Of a stretch of 64,000 bases of DNA, positions 1 through 8,032 are shown one piece after another. The stretch's first letter is position 1. Each line of letters begins with the position of its first letter. The notes under the pieces are model-generated. The model was given only the letters and a program-made list of their open reading frames with translations, had not been told where the DNA came from and did not search any database. This DNA is from an archaeon (lineage in GTDB: Archaea; Asgardarchaeota; Hermodarchaeia; Hermodarchaeales; Hermodarchaeaceae), in the NCBI GenBank assembly GCA_016550425.1, contig JABXGS010000120.1:35343-99342 (forward strand). Direction: 5' to 3'. Made by a program: the position numbers and the translations under genes.

Positions 1-693
1 GTTTGGAAAATCCCTCGTTGTCTGATAATTCTTGTAACGGCTGAGATTGGAGAGGATGTCTAAGCATGCTGCTCTATTACCTTGAACAAGAAGTGACTCG
101 TTGGGTTTAGTTCTTATCTGCTTGATTATGCCAATTTTAGGTTTTTGAGGTGCTTTGCTTGTTTTCAGATAATTGGTGTAGGTGTTCTCTTTTGGAGTAG
201 AAATTGGGCGTGCTGATGCCTTTTTGAAAAAGGGAGTAAATATTTTGTAGGGTTTGGTTTTTCCGGTAAAGATCATTTCTGGTTCATTTAGTAAAGAATC
301 GCCGAATGAATGAAATCCCACTTTATAGTCCTTACAAATCTGTTTAATCTGAGTGTCTCTTCTCCGACTAAAGGGGGAGTAATCTCGGTTTATATAGAGT
401 CCATCAATTTCATATTCTGTTAACAGGGATGGAATGATCTTTTCTGGAATGCCTAAAAGGTAAAGGAGCTGGCTCTTCTTCTTTTTTAGTTGGGCATCTA
501 AATCGTCAAGTGCTTCCATCATGAATTGGATCGCATTCAGGTGGGGTTGGGCCTGTTCTATTAGCCGGGGATCAAAGATGAAGCAGGGAAGGGTTTTGTC
601 CGAATTTGCTAAGGCATGAATTAATGCAGTATTATCAGCCAGTCGGAGATCACGACGAAAAATGAATAAAGGCTTAACATAGGATTTATTCAA
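1..693 (-). CDS. phrB: Deoxyribodipyrimidine photolyase, N-terminal part (runs off left edge)
   Basis: Conceptual translation of the minus strand from 693 gives a continuous frame to the window edge. It begins MNKSYVKPLFIFRRDLRLAD, the N-terminal signature of class I photolyase/cryptochrome proteins, and continues through a Rossmann-like antenna domain (CFIFDPRLI, then YINRDYSPFSRRRD at about residue 100). Only about 230 residues are visible; the FAD-binding C-terminal domain lies outside. Photolyases use light to reverse UV pyrimidine dimers. The start is taken as TTG at 693 because an AGGGG Shine-Dalgarno-like stretch sits just upstream and no ATG exists in frame before the upstream stop. 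A light-driven repair gene beside carotenoid genes suggests exposure to light. Photolyase versus cryptochrome cannot be settled from the N-terminus. Confidence 0.88.
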   Translation of the reverse strand, partial: MNKSYVKPLFIFRRDLRLADNTALIHALANSDKTLPCFIFDPRLIEQAQPHLNAIQFMMEALDDLDAQLKKKKSQLLYLLGIPEKIIPSLLTEYEIDGLYINRDYSPFSRRRDTQIKQICKDYKVGFHSFGDSLLNEPEMIFTGKTKPYKIFTPFFKKASARPISTPKENTYTNYLKTSKAPQKPKIGIIKQIRTKPNESLLVQGNRAACLDILSNLSRYKNYQTTRDFPN

Positions 694-769
694 GTTGGTG
701 CCCCTAGCAATATATCGATATCGAATATATGTGAGAAGCAATTCCTCAAGTATGTATGGGGTGAACTAA
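694..769. promoter_or_regulatory. Divergent promoter region, photolyase / flavin-binding gene
   Basis: This 76-base gap separates two divergent starts. It holds an AT-rich near-palindrome at about 709-731 built on ATATCGATAT, which offers TATA-like sequence on both strands at a sensible distance from each start. The shared control region is an inference from layout and base composition. Confidence 0.45.
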
Positions 770-1246
770 GTGTCGATTGTTAAATTACCACAAATGGAGC
801 ATCAGATGGTTGAGGATTTACTAAATTCTCAAGTGATTTGCCGCATAGCCTTTCGGGGGGATGATTATCCATACATGGCACCTTTTCAGTATGCTTATGT
901 TGATGGAAATCTCTATTTTCATTTTACTCGCTATGGAAAGAAAATGAAACTGCTTGAAGAGGATAATCGGGTTGCGGTGGAGATTGAAGCTTTTGAGCCA
1001 GCTCTTCATCAATATTGTTTTGTCGTGTTTCGAGGAGAACTTGTTTTAGTTCGTGATTCTATGGAAAGGGAGAAAGCGATAAACCATATGGCTAAGTTTG
1101 GATCCGAAAAACTGTCAACTAATTTTCTAGCAGCACATGGGTTGAAGAGATCTGATGGCTGGCAAGCGTTGACAGTTGAGAAACCATTGAATATTGTGAA
1201 GCTCACAAACATCGTCGAAACAATTGCTTTGGGTTCGCCTGATTAA
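770..1246 (+). CDS. Pyridoxamine 5'-phosphate oxidase-like FMN-binding split-barrel protein
   Basis: The 158-residue protein has the pattern of the small flavin-nucleotide-binding family related to pyridoxamine-phosphate oxidase and NimA: an early helix, ICRIAFRGDDYPYMAPFQYA (residues 23-42), a strand ending FHFTRYGKKMKLL, then VAVEIEAF and a second barrel half. Members bind FMN, heme or F420 and reduce or sense small molecules; the substrate here is unknown. Start is GTG at 770. It stands alone, divergent from the photolyase, and nothing co-directional follows closely. The family call is fairly secure, the specific reaction is not. Confidence 0.8.
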   Translation: MSIVKLPQMEHQMVEDLLNSQVICRIAFRGDDYPYMAPFQYAYVDGNLYFHFTRYGKKMKLLEEDNRVAVEIEAFEPALHQYCFVVFRGELVLVRDSMEREKAINHMAKFGSEKLSTNFLAAHGLKRSDGWQALTVEKPLNIVKLTNIVETIALGSPD

Positions 1247-1377
1247 TTCGAACTGGGCTCTCTTAAAATGATAAATGAATACGAACAGATTGTTGGTCCT
1301 CAGTCTTGGAAGCGAACCGGAGCGATGGTTTTGCACCGGATGCTCAGACTGCGATTTATGCTGTCCACGAATTGTTT

Positions 1378-1653
1378 TTAGCCTTTGCGGAAGGCTATGC
1401 CAAAAGTTCCGCGTGGATAATTCCATTGGATGGCGTCTTTATTGCATATGATTTTGCATGTGCCACATTCGATGCAGTCTTCATATTGGAATTGGACTTG
1501 GCCCTCGATAAGTTGAAAGCAGTGTGCTGGACAGGCAAGTCTGCAGGGTTTGGATTCACATTCTTTGCATTCTTCAAAATTGACTAGAATGTGGGCTTCT
1601 TTATCGATATTGTATCGGAGCGTGCTAAGTTTGGTTTCAATATTATCCCTCAT
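1378..1653 (-). CDS. fixX: FixX-type ferredoxin-like protein
   Basis: This 91-residue protein has a C-terminal 4Fe-4S cluster motif, C60-x2-C63-x2-C66-x3-C70, and a second Cys group (C29, C32, C37, C41) that may be a remnant or partial cluster. The ending, with the cluster followed by NYPRG, is typical of FixX, the ferredoxin-like partner of FixC. Its start overlaps the end of the fixC gene by four bases (ATGA at 1650-1653), so the two are translationally coupled. It should pass electrons between FixC FAD and a partner. No fixA/fixB (electron-transfer flavoprotein) genes occur in this window, so the partner is unknown. Confidence 0.9.
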   Translation of the reverse strand: MRDNIETKLSTLRYNIDKEAHILVNFEECKECESKPCRLACPAHCFQLIEGQVQFQYEDCIECGTCKIICNKDAIQWNYPRGTFGIAFRKG

Positions 1654-2948
1654 AGGCCTCTCACCGCTTGTAATCCATCGATCATGAGGTGTGGAATCGA
1701 TAATTCGTGAACGATATTTTTGAGGAGTAGGTTAAGGAGCTTGGGTCGGGGTGTTGCTTTTGACTGGTATAATTGTAGGACTAACTCGTTGATGAAATCT
1801 GGATACCGCTCCATTAGGCGGGGGTTGCTTACTATGGCTGGTGCATGACGAAACGTTTTCAGGTTTTTGAAAACAAAACTTTGTTTCATTAGATATTGAT
1901 AATATTTCATGGTCTTTTTAGTAAAATCGTTCCGTTGTTGGGCTCTAGCGATTGTCGTGGCAGCAGCAATACCTGATGCGATAGCAAAGTTCATCCCTTC
2001 AAGGGCATAGCCAATATTAAGGGCGAACCCTGCAGCATCGCCTGTGACGAGAAAGCCATTGGAATACAACTTAGAAAGCGCTTGATATCCACCTTCGGGA
2101 ACAAGGTGTGCTGAATATTCAATGTGATTTCCATCCTTGATTAATCGTTGAACATAGGGGAATTGTTTCAGATAATCAATGAATTCAAAGGATTTCGTTT
2201 TTATATCATTCTTGAAGGTTGGAAGCTTGACGACTATTCCCAAAGAGAGGCTTTCACGGTTGGTGTAAAGAAACCCTCCACCAGGAAATCCCTTAGTACA
2301 GCCCAAATAGGTATGAGCTGCCCCCTCATCATCTTCGAGGTGAAACCGATTTTCGATTATTTCACGGGGGAGTTGAATGACTTCTTTAATACCAAGGCCG
2401 ATATTCTTGGTTTTTAGATCTTTGCGTAAACCTGCATGCTCAGTTAGCAGTGAATTGATTCCATCAGCTGCAACAACTACATTTGCCCGAATCTCATCAT
2501 CACCAGCTTTGATTCCGATAACACGGTTGTTTTCCCAAAGTAGGTTATCAACTCGAATGCCGGTGGCAAGGAGTGCTCCAGCTTCTTCTGCGCGTTTGGC
2601 AAACCATTGATCAAAGTCATAGCGGATGATGGAATAGCCGTTATGTGGGGGCTTTTCAAGTCGTTTACTAGAAAAATCAAACGAGAGTGAAGATTGACCG
2701 CTTAGGAAGACAAGGTTCCTGTTGGTAATCGTCCGTTCGAGTGGTGCATCTTCCCAGAAATTTGGTATCAAATCATGAAGCACAGATCCAAATAGTACGC
2801 CTCCTGAGACATTTTTTTCTCCGGGAGTTTTTGCTCGTTCGATTAAAAGCACTTCATGCCCTGATTTGGCAAGGCTATACGCGGTGGCTGAACCAGCGGG
2901 TCCTGCTCCAACTACGATTGTATCGACTTTTTCAACCATTTTTTTCAT
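1650..2948 (-). CDS. fixC: FixC-like FAD-dependent oxidoreductase (ETF-quinone oxidoreductase / geranylgeranyl reductase superfamily)
   Basis: The 432-residue protein opens with the FAD-binding motif VVGAGPAGSATA (about residues 13-24) and then GEKNVSGGVLFG, the signature of the FixC/ETF-QO branch. The GDAAG motif of the second FAD contact is at LVTGDAAGFALN, and the C-terminus (LMIDGLQAVRGL) matches the FixC end. Length is normal for FixC. FixC carries electrons from ETF to quinone or, in nitrogen fixers, bifurcates; related enzymes reduce isoprenoid double bonds. It starts three bases after the crtI stop, with a TAGGGA ribosome site inside the crtI stop region, and overlaps fixX. It is therefore part of the carotenoid operon; what it does there is open. 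Confidence 0.88.
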   Translation of the reverse strand: MKKMVEKVDTIVVGAGPAGSATAYSLAKSGHEVLLIERAKTPGEKNVSGGVLFGSVLHDLIPNFWEDAPLERTITNRNLVFLSGQSSLSFDFSSKRLEKPPHNGYSIIRYDFDQWFAKRAEEAGALLATGIRVDNLLWENNRVIGIKAGDDEIRANVVVAADGINSLLTEHAGLRKDLKTKNIGLGIKEVIQLPREIIENRFHLEDDEGAAHTYLGCTKGFPGGGFLYTNRESLSLGIVVKLPTFKNDIKTKSFEFIDYLKQFPYVQRLIKDGNHIEYSAHLVPEGGYQALSKLYSNGFLVTGDAAGFALNIGYALEGMNFAIASGIAAATTIARAQQRNDFTKKTMKYYQYLMKQSFVFKNLKTFRHAPAIVSNPRLMERYPDFINELVLQLYQSKATPRPKLLNLLLKNIVHELSIPHLMIDGLQAVRGL

Positions 2949-2951
2949 TCC

Positions 2952-4478
2952 CTATGTGCTTTTTGATTTTTCTTCTATTGGGATGCCGTAATCTTCAAAA
3001 ATTAAATCTGTCGACACTTTTCCGCTAAGGAATGCACTTGGGACGCCTCCGCCTGGATGCGTTCCTGCTCCAACAATATAAAGTCCTTTGACATCCCGTG
3101 AACGGTTATGGGGCCTAAACCATCCGGATTGGGTCATGAGGGGTTGTAATTGGAAGGCGTTGCCTTTGTATGCATTGAATTCTTGTTCAAAATCTTGTGG
3201 GGTGAAGACTTCGCATACCTCGATGTTCTCCAAAAGGTCGGGGAGATAATTATCATTGAGAAATTGTAGTACCTTGTCTCGAAAGGGTTCCTTCATTTGA
3301 TCCCAATCAATACCCGAATCTTGGTTGGTTACAGGCACACAGGCATAGAAGGTTTCACATCCTTCTGGTGCTAACTCTGGATCCGTTCGTGTGGGGACAT
3401 GCAGGTAGATGGCAAAATCGTCGGGTAAGATATGACGATCGAAGATATCCTTGACCAATTCCTTATATCGTGGGCTGAAGATGATATTGTGGTGAGGCAT
3501 TTCCGGATAGCGTTTCTTTGTACCAAAATAGATCATAAATAGGCTCATGCTATACTTTGCTTTCTTGTATCGACGATTACTATTTTTGCGACGGTATTTC
3601 TTGTCAATTAGGCTCATGTATGTCATTGCTACATCTGCGTTGCTGATCACAATATCGGCGGGATAGAGTTCTTTGTTGTTAACAATGACTCCGGTGACTT
3701 TTCGGTCTTCATCATCGACTTCTATCATGGTAACCTCTGAGTTGAGTTTGATTGTGCCACCGAGTTCTTTGAATAATCGTTCTAGGGCTTCAACGAGTCG
3801 ATGGGTACCCCCTCGGACCCAGAGCATGCCATATTCACTTTCGAGGTATGCGATTAGTGAATAGACGCTAGTAGTGGTAAAGGGGTTTCCACCGATGAAA
3901 AGAGGGAGAAAGGAGAACGCCATGCGAAGATGGGGGTGTTTCATGTTGCTTGCTACAAGGCCATAAACGCTCTTATACGATTTCAGTCGGATTGCTGAAG
4001 GAACAATTTTTGCCATGCTCCACAGACTTTCAAAGGAGATCATGGCAAATTTCTCAAATCCCAATTCATAAATGGGTTTCAATAGCTTGAGCCAGCGATG
4101 ATATCCTTTGATGTCCTTGGGGCTGATTTTTTTGATCTGTTCAGTAATTTCGTCAATAGTTCCAATATCAAAGTGGGAACCATCGGCAAAATGAAGACGA
4201 TAATGTGGATGGATTGGTACTAATTCAATATACTTGGAGGGGTCTCGTCCCACATCGTGAAACACATCTTCTACCACAAACGGCGGTGTTACAATTGTAG
4301 GTCCGGTATCGAACCTGTATCCTTTTCTTTCAAAGACACCTGCTCGACCTCCAAGTTGGTGACGTTTCTCTAATAATACAACTTGGTATCCTGCAGCCTG
4401 CATCCTTACAGCTGCGGATAGACCACCAAATCCTCCACCGATCACAATCACATTAGATGGGGTAGTCGTTTGATTCAT
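2952..4478 (-). CDS. crtI: Phytoene desaturase (CrtI family)
   Basis: The 508-residue flavoprotein has the N-terminal dinucleotide-binding motif VIGGGFGGLSAA (about residues 12-23), the RFDTGPTIVT segment and the C-terminal CrtI signature GAGTHPGGG near residue 470. Length is usual for CrtI. It catalyses successive desaturation of 15-cis-phytoene toward lycopene using FAD at the membrane, with oxygen or quinone as acceptor. It lies 45 bases downstream of crtB and three bases upstream of fixC on the same strand. Because a second CrtI-like gene in the window matches the CrtD position of a C50 operon, this copy is the better candidate for phytoene desaturation. Confidence 0.92.
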   Translation of the reverse strand: MNQTTTPSNVIVIGGGFGGLSAAVRMQAAGYQVVLLEKRHQLGGRAGVFERKGYRFDTGPTIVTPPFVVEDVFHDVGRDPSKYIELVPIHPHYRLHFADGSHFDIGTIDEITEQIKKISPKDIKGYHRWLKLLKPIYELGFEKFAMISFESLWSMAKIVPSAIRLKSYKSVYGLVASNMKHPHLRMAFSFLPLFIGGNPFTTTSVYSLIAYLESEYGMLWVRGGTHRLVEALERLFKELGGTIKLNSEVTMIEVDDEDRKVTGVIVNNKELYPADIVISNADVAMTYMSLIDKKYRRKNSNRRYKKAKYSMSLFMIYFGTKKRYPEMPHHNIIFSPRYKELVKDIFDRHILPDDFAIYLHVPTRTDPELAPEGCETFYACVPVTNQDSGIDWDQMKEPFRDKVLQFLNDNYLPDLLENIEVCEVFTPQDFEQEFNAYKGNAFQLQPLMTQSGWFRPHNRSRDVKGLYIVGAGTHPGGGVPSAFLSGKVSTDLIFEDYGIPIEEKSKST

Positions 4479-4523
4479 TCTCTTTTCACCATCAATAATT
4501 CGTATCCTACTAATTACTCAAAG

Positions 4524-5477
4524 TTAGGGGTGAATTACGAACTCTCTCAAATCGCGTAAATATTCTCGCCGACATTGAAGAGAAATCCAGAACTTCTTCC
4601 ATTTGGGTACATACACCCGTTTTTTGAAGACATCATAATTCACTTTCTCGATTTCATCGAGAATATTTGCGTAAACACGAGCCGCAACTTTCACAGAAAA
4701 TGCTGCAGCTGGTGGAAGATCTTGAATGCCAATTTCTGCTGTTGCATAGTTTGCACGAGCATTGGCAATTTCGAATTTAATTAAATTCCTGAAATTTGGA
4801 GTGATTTTTCGAGCTTCAAAATCTTCTCTTCTAATCCTGAACTTCTTACGTACCTCAACTGGTATGTAGATTCGTCCTTTATCGAAGTCTTCTGCAATAT
4901 CCCGCAAAATGTTTGTTTGTTGCATGGCGATTCCAAGATCAGAGGCTCGTTGAAGCGTCTCTGGATGGATAGCTCGCCAGATGTGGCACATAGAGAGTCC
5001 CACCGTGGATGCTACACGAAAACAGTAGAGTTCTAGCTCTTGTTGGGTTTGGATTTCTTGGTGATGAACGTCCATGCGGACGCCTTCCAGTAACTCATAT
5101 AGGTATTGGACTGGGATTTGATATTTTACCAAGGTGTCTCCAAAGGCGTGAAATACTGGGTGGTTAAAGGTTTCTCCGTTGCTTAACCGGCTTATAATCT
5201 CGGCTAGTCTATTTATTTCAGTATCAATTTGTTTTGGCTCGAGGTCTATTTCATCAACGAAGTCATCAGCTAACCGGCAAAATCCATAAAGTGCAGCGAT
5301 GCTTCTACGTTGTTCTGGTTCAAGGTAACGTGAAGCAAAAGAAAATGATTTGGCATGTTTTCCGAATAGGTTCATACAATAGTCGTATGCGCGGTTGAGA
5401 TCGGCAGATGTGAAGTTATCCTTGGTTTGGATTTGGGTTGGTATGACTTCTAGATGGTAACGTTCTCCCCTAATCAT
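4524..5477 (-). CDS. crtB: Phytoene synthase
   Basis: The 317-residue protein carries both Asp-rich motifs of trans-isoprenyl head-to-head synthases: DDFVDEID at residues 71-78 and DIAED at 193-197 followed by KGRIYIP. The segment YCFRVASTVG lies between them as in CrtB. It condenses two geranylgeranyl diphosphates to phytoene, the first committed carotenoid step. It is the first gene of a minus-strand run crtB-crtI-fixC-fixX, and is divergent from the crtD unit. Squalene synthase is the alternative, but the neighbourhood argues for phytoene. Confidence 0.93.
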   Translation of the reverse strand: MIRGERYHLEVIPTQIQTKDNFTSADLNRAYDYCMNLFGKHAKSFSFASRYLEPEQRRSIAALYGFCRLADDFVDEIDLEPKQIDTEINRLAEIISRLSNGETFNHPVFHAFGDTLVKYQIPVQYLYELLEGVRMDVHHQEIQTQQELELYCFRVASTVGLSMCHIWRAIHPETLQRASDLGIAMQQTNILRDIAEDFDKGRIYIPVEVRKKFRIRREDFEARKITPNFRNLIKFEIANARANYATAEIGIQDLPPAAAFSVKVAARVYANILDEIEKVNYDVFKKRVYVPKWKKFWISLQCRREYLRDLREFVIHP

Positions 5478-5681
5478 TGATTTAACGCTCCAATAGGCTA
5501 AACTTAACGGGGTTGATTTTGGGTTGGGGGGATATTTTTTGCTTATAAATAATTTCCTCTTACTATCGTCATAATCTAATACATATCACAATTTGTTTAA
5601 AGAACAATTAGACGTCACAATAATGCATAATGATTAAATAAAGCAAGCTATGACAGCGCTTTATTCTGAGGGAACGCTACA
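5478..5681. promoter_or_regulatory. Divergent carotenoid promoter region
   Basis: The 204-base region between crtB and crtD has TATA-like sequence for each side: TTATAAATAAT at about 5539-5550 (read on the minus strand for crtB) and GATTAAATAAAG at about 5631-5642 for crtD. Between them are two direct copies of TCACAAT (5586-5592 and 5615-5621) and an imperfect inverted repeat AATTTGTT/AACAATT around 5591-5609. These could be operator half-sites that co-regulate both carotenoid units; no regulator gene is adjacent. Confidence 0.5.
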
Positions 5682-7160
5682 ATGGCTATTCAGAACATAT
5701 TGGTTATTGGTGCAGGCGTAGGCGGATTATCTGCTGCTGCCTTACTAGCAAAAGAAGGCTATGATGTCACCATCATTGAAAGGAATGCAGAACCCGGAGG
5801 ACGGGCGCGAGTTTGGAAAACCGAAGGATTTGTCTTTGATATGGGACCCTCTTGGTACCTGATGCCTGAAATCTTTGAGTATTTTTTTAATGAATTTGGG
5901 AAATCAGTTTCGGATTATTATGAATTAATACGGTTGGATCCGAATTATCGCATTTTCTTTGGCACTGACGATATTGTCGAGATTACTGCTGATCTTGAAC
6001 CAAATCTGCAAACTTTTGAAGGATTTGAAGCAGGTGGTTCGAAGAAACTCCAAGAATATTTGGACAAAGCCAAGGACACCTATGAGTATATGATGGAAGG
6101 CATCATGTACAAAGACCTAGACAGCTTTTGGTCAATGTTTAGTCCGTCATTAATGAAAGCAGGAATGAAATTGCACATCCTAAGTAACATTGATGAATAC
6201 GTCCAAAAATTCTTCAGAAGTGACCGTGCTCGAAAAATTCTAGAATATCCAATTGTGTTTCTTGGTGGAAATCCGAAAAATACTCCTGCGCTCTACTCTA
6301 TCATTTCACATATTGATTACAATCTGGGTGTCTGGTATCCGCGAGGTGGTATCGGGAAAATCCCTGAAAGTCTAATGAATTTGGCAAAGGAGCAAGGTGC
6401 TGATATCCAGTTTGGGGTTGAAGCAACTCATATTGATGTAAAGAATCGCTTTGCCCATCGAGTCCAAACATCAGAAGGTGGCATTGATACAGACTTGGTG
6501 GTTGTCAATGCTGATTATCCCTGGAGTGAAATCAATTTACTTGACTCATCATATGAGACTTATCCTGCAAAATATTGGGAGAAGAAGGTAATTGCTCCTT
6601 CCGCATTCGTTGTCTATCTAGGCGTTGATAGGAAACTGGACCAGCTCACTCACCATAATGTCTTTTTAGAATACGATTGGGTTCAACATTTCGACCAGAT
6701 TTTCAAGAAACCTTCATGGCCTGATAAGCCTGCATACTATGTCTGTTGTCCATCAAGATACGATTCCTTGGTAGCTCCAAAGGGCAAAGAGAATATTTTC
6801 ATTACCGTTCCCATTTCGCCTGGAATTGAAGATACACCAACAATTCGTAGCGCGTATCTTGACAAAATTATCGCTCATATGGAGAAACTTATTGGTGAAC
6901 GATTCCGAGACGAAATAAGTGTTAAGCGAATTTTCTCGTTGAATGATTTCTCTAAAGATTATAATGCATACCAAGGGACTGCCGTTGGTCTCACTCATAC
7001 TTTTCGCCAATCTGCTTTCTTCCGTCCACGACACCGAAGTAAGAAAGTGAAAAACCTTTACTACACAGGTCAGTACACGCATCCTGGAATCGGGGTGCCA
7101 ATGGCCCTTGTTTCCTCAAAGATTGTCACTGACCAAATCAATAAACACTTTGAAGGCTGA
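5682..7160 (+). CDS. crtD: CrtI-like carotenoid desaturase, probably CrtD (carotenoid 3,4-desaturase)
   Basis: The 492-residue protein has the FAD motif GAGVGGLSAAALLA (residues 9-22) and a C-terminal YYTGQYTHPGIGVPMA segment, the family signature. It resembles the crtI protein in the window but is clearly diverged. It is followed after 11 bases by a lycopene-elongase-like UbiA gene and then a CruF-like gene. The order crtD-lyeJ-cruF is known from haloarchaea, where CrtD introduces the 3,4 double bonds of bacterioruberin precursors. That context, not sequence alone, supports the CrtD call; a second phytoene desaturase is the alternative. Confidence 0.82.
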   Translation: MAIQNILVIGAGVGGLSAAALLAKEGYDVTIIERNAEPGGRARVWKTEGFVFDMGPSWYLMPEIFEYFFNEFGKSVSDYYELIRLDPNYRIFFGTDDIVEITADLEPNLQTFEGFEAGGSKKLQEYLDKAKDTYEYMMEGIMYKDLDSFWSMFSPSLMKAGMKLHILSNIDEYVQKFFRSDRARKILEYPIVFLGGNPKNTPALYSIISHIDYNLGVWYPRGGIGKIPESLMNLAKEQGADIQFGVEATHIDVKNRFAHRVQTSEGGIDTDLVVVNADYPWSEINLLDSSYETYPAKYWEKKVIAPSAFVVYLGVDRKLDQLTHHNVFLEYDWVQHFDQIFKKPSWPDKPAYYVCCPSRYDSLVAPKGKENIFITVPISPGIEDTPTIRSAYLDKIIAHMEKLIGERFRDEISVKRIFSLNDFSKDYNAYQGTAVGLTHTFRQSAFFRPRHRSKKVKNLYYTGQYTHPGIGVPMALVSSKIVTDQINKHFEG

Positions 7161-7171
7161 GGTTCTAAGCA

Positions 7172-8032
7172 ATGAGTAGCATAGCACGCCTTGCATGGCG
7201 GATTTCACGACCACGATTTTGGCTCTACTTAGGAGGTACGTACCTCATTGGTTATTCCATCGGGGTAACCACGCTCATCCACTTCCTCAATCCCTTCTTC
7301 GCGCTTCAACTCTTTTTCTTCATGTTCCCTGCCAATGTCTTCCTATATGGAGTGAACGACTTCTATGACGAGGACACTGACATCTTTAATCCCAAAAAAG
7401 ATGACAAGGAATATCGCGTCACTTCCAAGGATCGACGAAATCTGCTTGCCCTTATTCTAGTTTCATTCATATTCGGAATAATCCTCATGCTACTTCAACC
7501 TGATATCATCGCAATGGCTCTTTTTGGAGTATTTCTGTTGCTCTCCTTTCTATACAGCGCTAAACCTATTCGGTTTAAAGCCCATCCATTCATTGATTTC
7601 ATGTCAAATTTCCTCTATGTTCTCCCCGCAATCATTGCCTTCTATCAACTTCGCTTCTTCATTCCCCCGATCCTGCCTCTTTTCGCTGCATTCATGTGGA
7701 CTTCAGCTATGCACCTTTTCTCAGCCGTTCCCGATATAGAGGCTGATAAACAGGCGAATATAACCACAACGGCCGTTCTTATCGGAGCTATCCCCTCTCT
7801 AATTCTTTGCTTCTCCTTTTGGTTCATTTTTGCCGTTATTCTGGTTTTTCTCGTTCCTTGGAATCCTCCCTGGAATGTGCTAATGTTTGTCTATCCTGCT
7901 ATCCCCCTCTATCTTCTTCTGCGTCGAAAAGCGAACATTGAGAAAGTTTATTGGCTCTATCCTTATTGGAACGCTGTCTTCGGGTTACTCCTATTCTTCA
8001 CCATTACTATTCCAAAAATCGTGATCCCTTAA
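7172..8032 (+). CDS. lyeJ: Lycopene elongase/hydratase-like UbiA-family prenyltransferase
   Basis: This 286-residue polytopic membrane protein belongs to the UbiA superfamily. It has the Asp-rich first motif GVNDFYDEDTDIFNPKK (about residues 60-76), the form seen in haloarchaeal LyeJ, and a second motif DIEADKQAN near residue 188. LyeJ adds C5 units to both ends of lycopene and hydrates the product, giving C50 carotenoids. It sits between crtD and cruF with an 11-base gap before it and its stop overlapping the next start (TAATG). Family and role are well supported by motif plus order. Confidence 0.88.
   Translation: MSSIARLAWRISRPRFWLYLGGTYLIGYSIGVTTLIHFLNPFFALQLFFFMFPANVFLYGVNDFYDEDTDIFNPKKDDKEYRVTSKDRRNLLALILVSFIFGIILMLLQPDIIAMALFGVFLLLSFLYSAKPIRFKAHPFIDFMSNFLYVLPAIIAFYQLRFFIPPILPLFAAFMWTSAMHLFSAVPDIEADKQANITTTAVLIGAIPSLILCFSFWFIFAVILVFLVPWNPPWNVLMFVYPAIPLYLLLRRKANIEKVYWLYPYWNAVFGLLLFFTITIPKIVIP

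Noticed and set aside
1378..2948. Complete FixABCX electron bifurcation complex
   Set aside because: Only fixC and fixX are here; no fixA/fixB genes lie in the window.
7951..8031. Longer N-terminus for cruF
   Set aside because: It would overlap lyeJ by about 80 bases; the ATG at 8032 sharing the lyeJ stop is typical for coupled genes.
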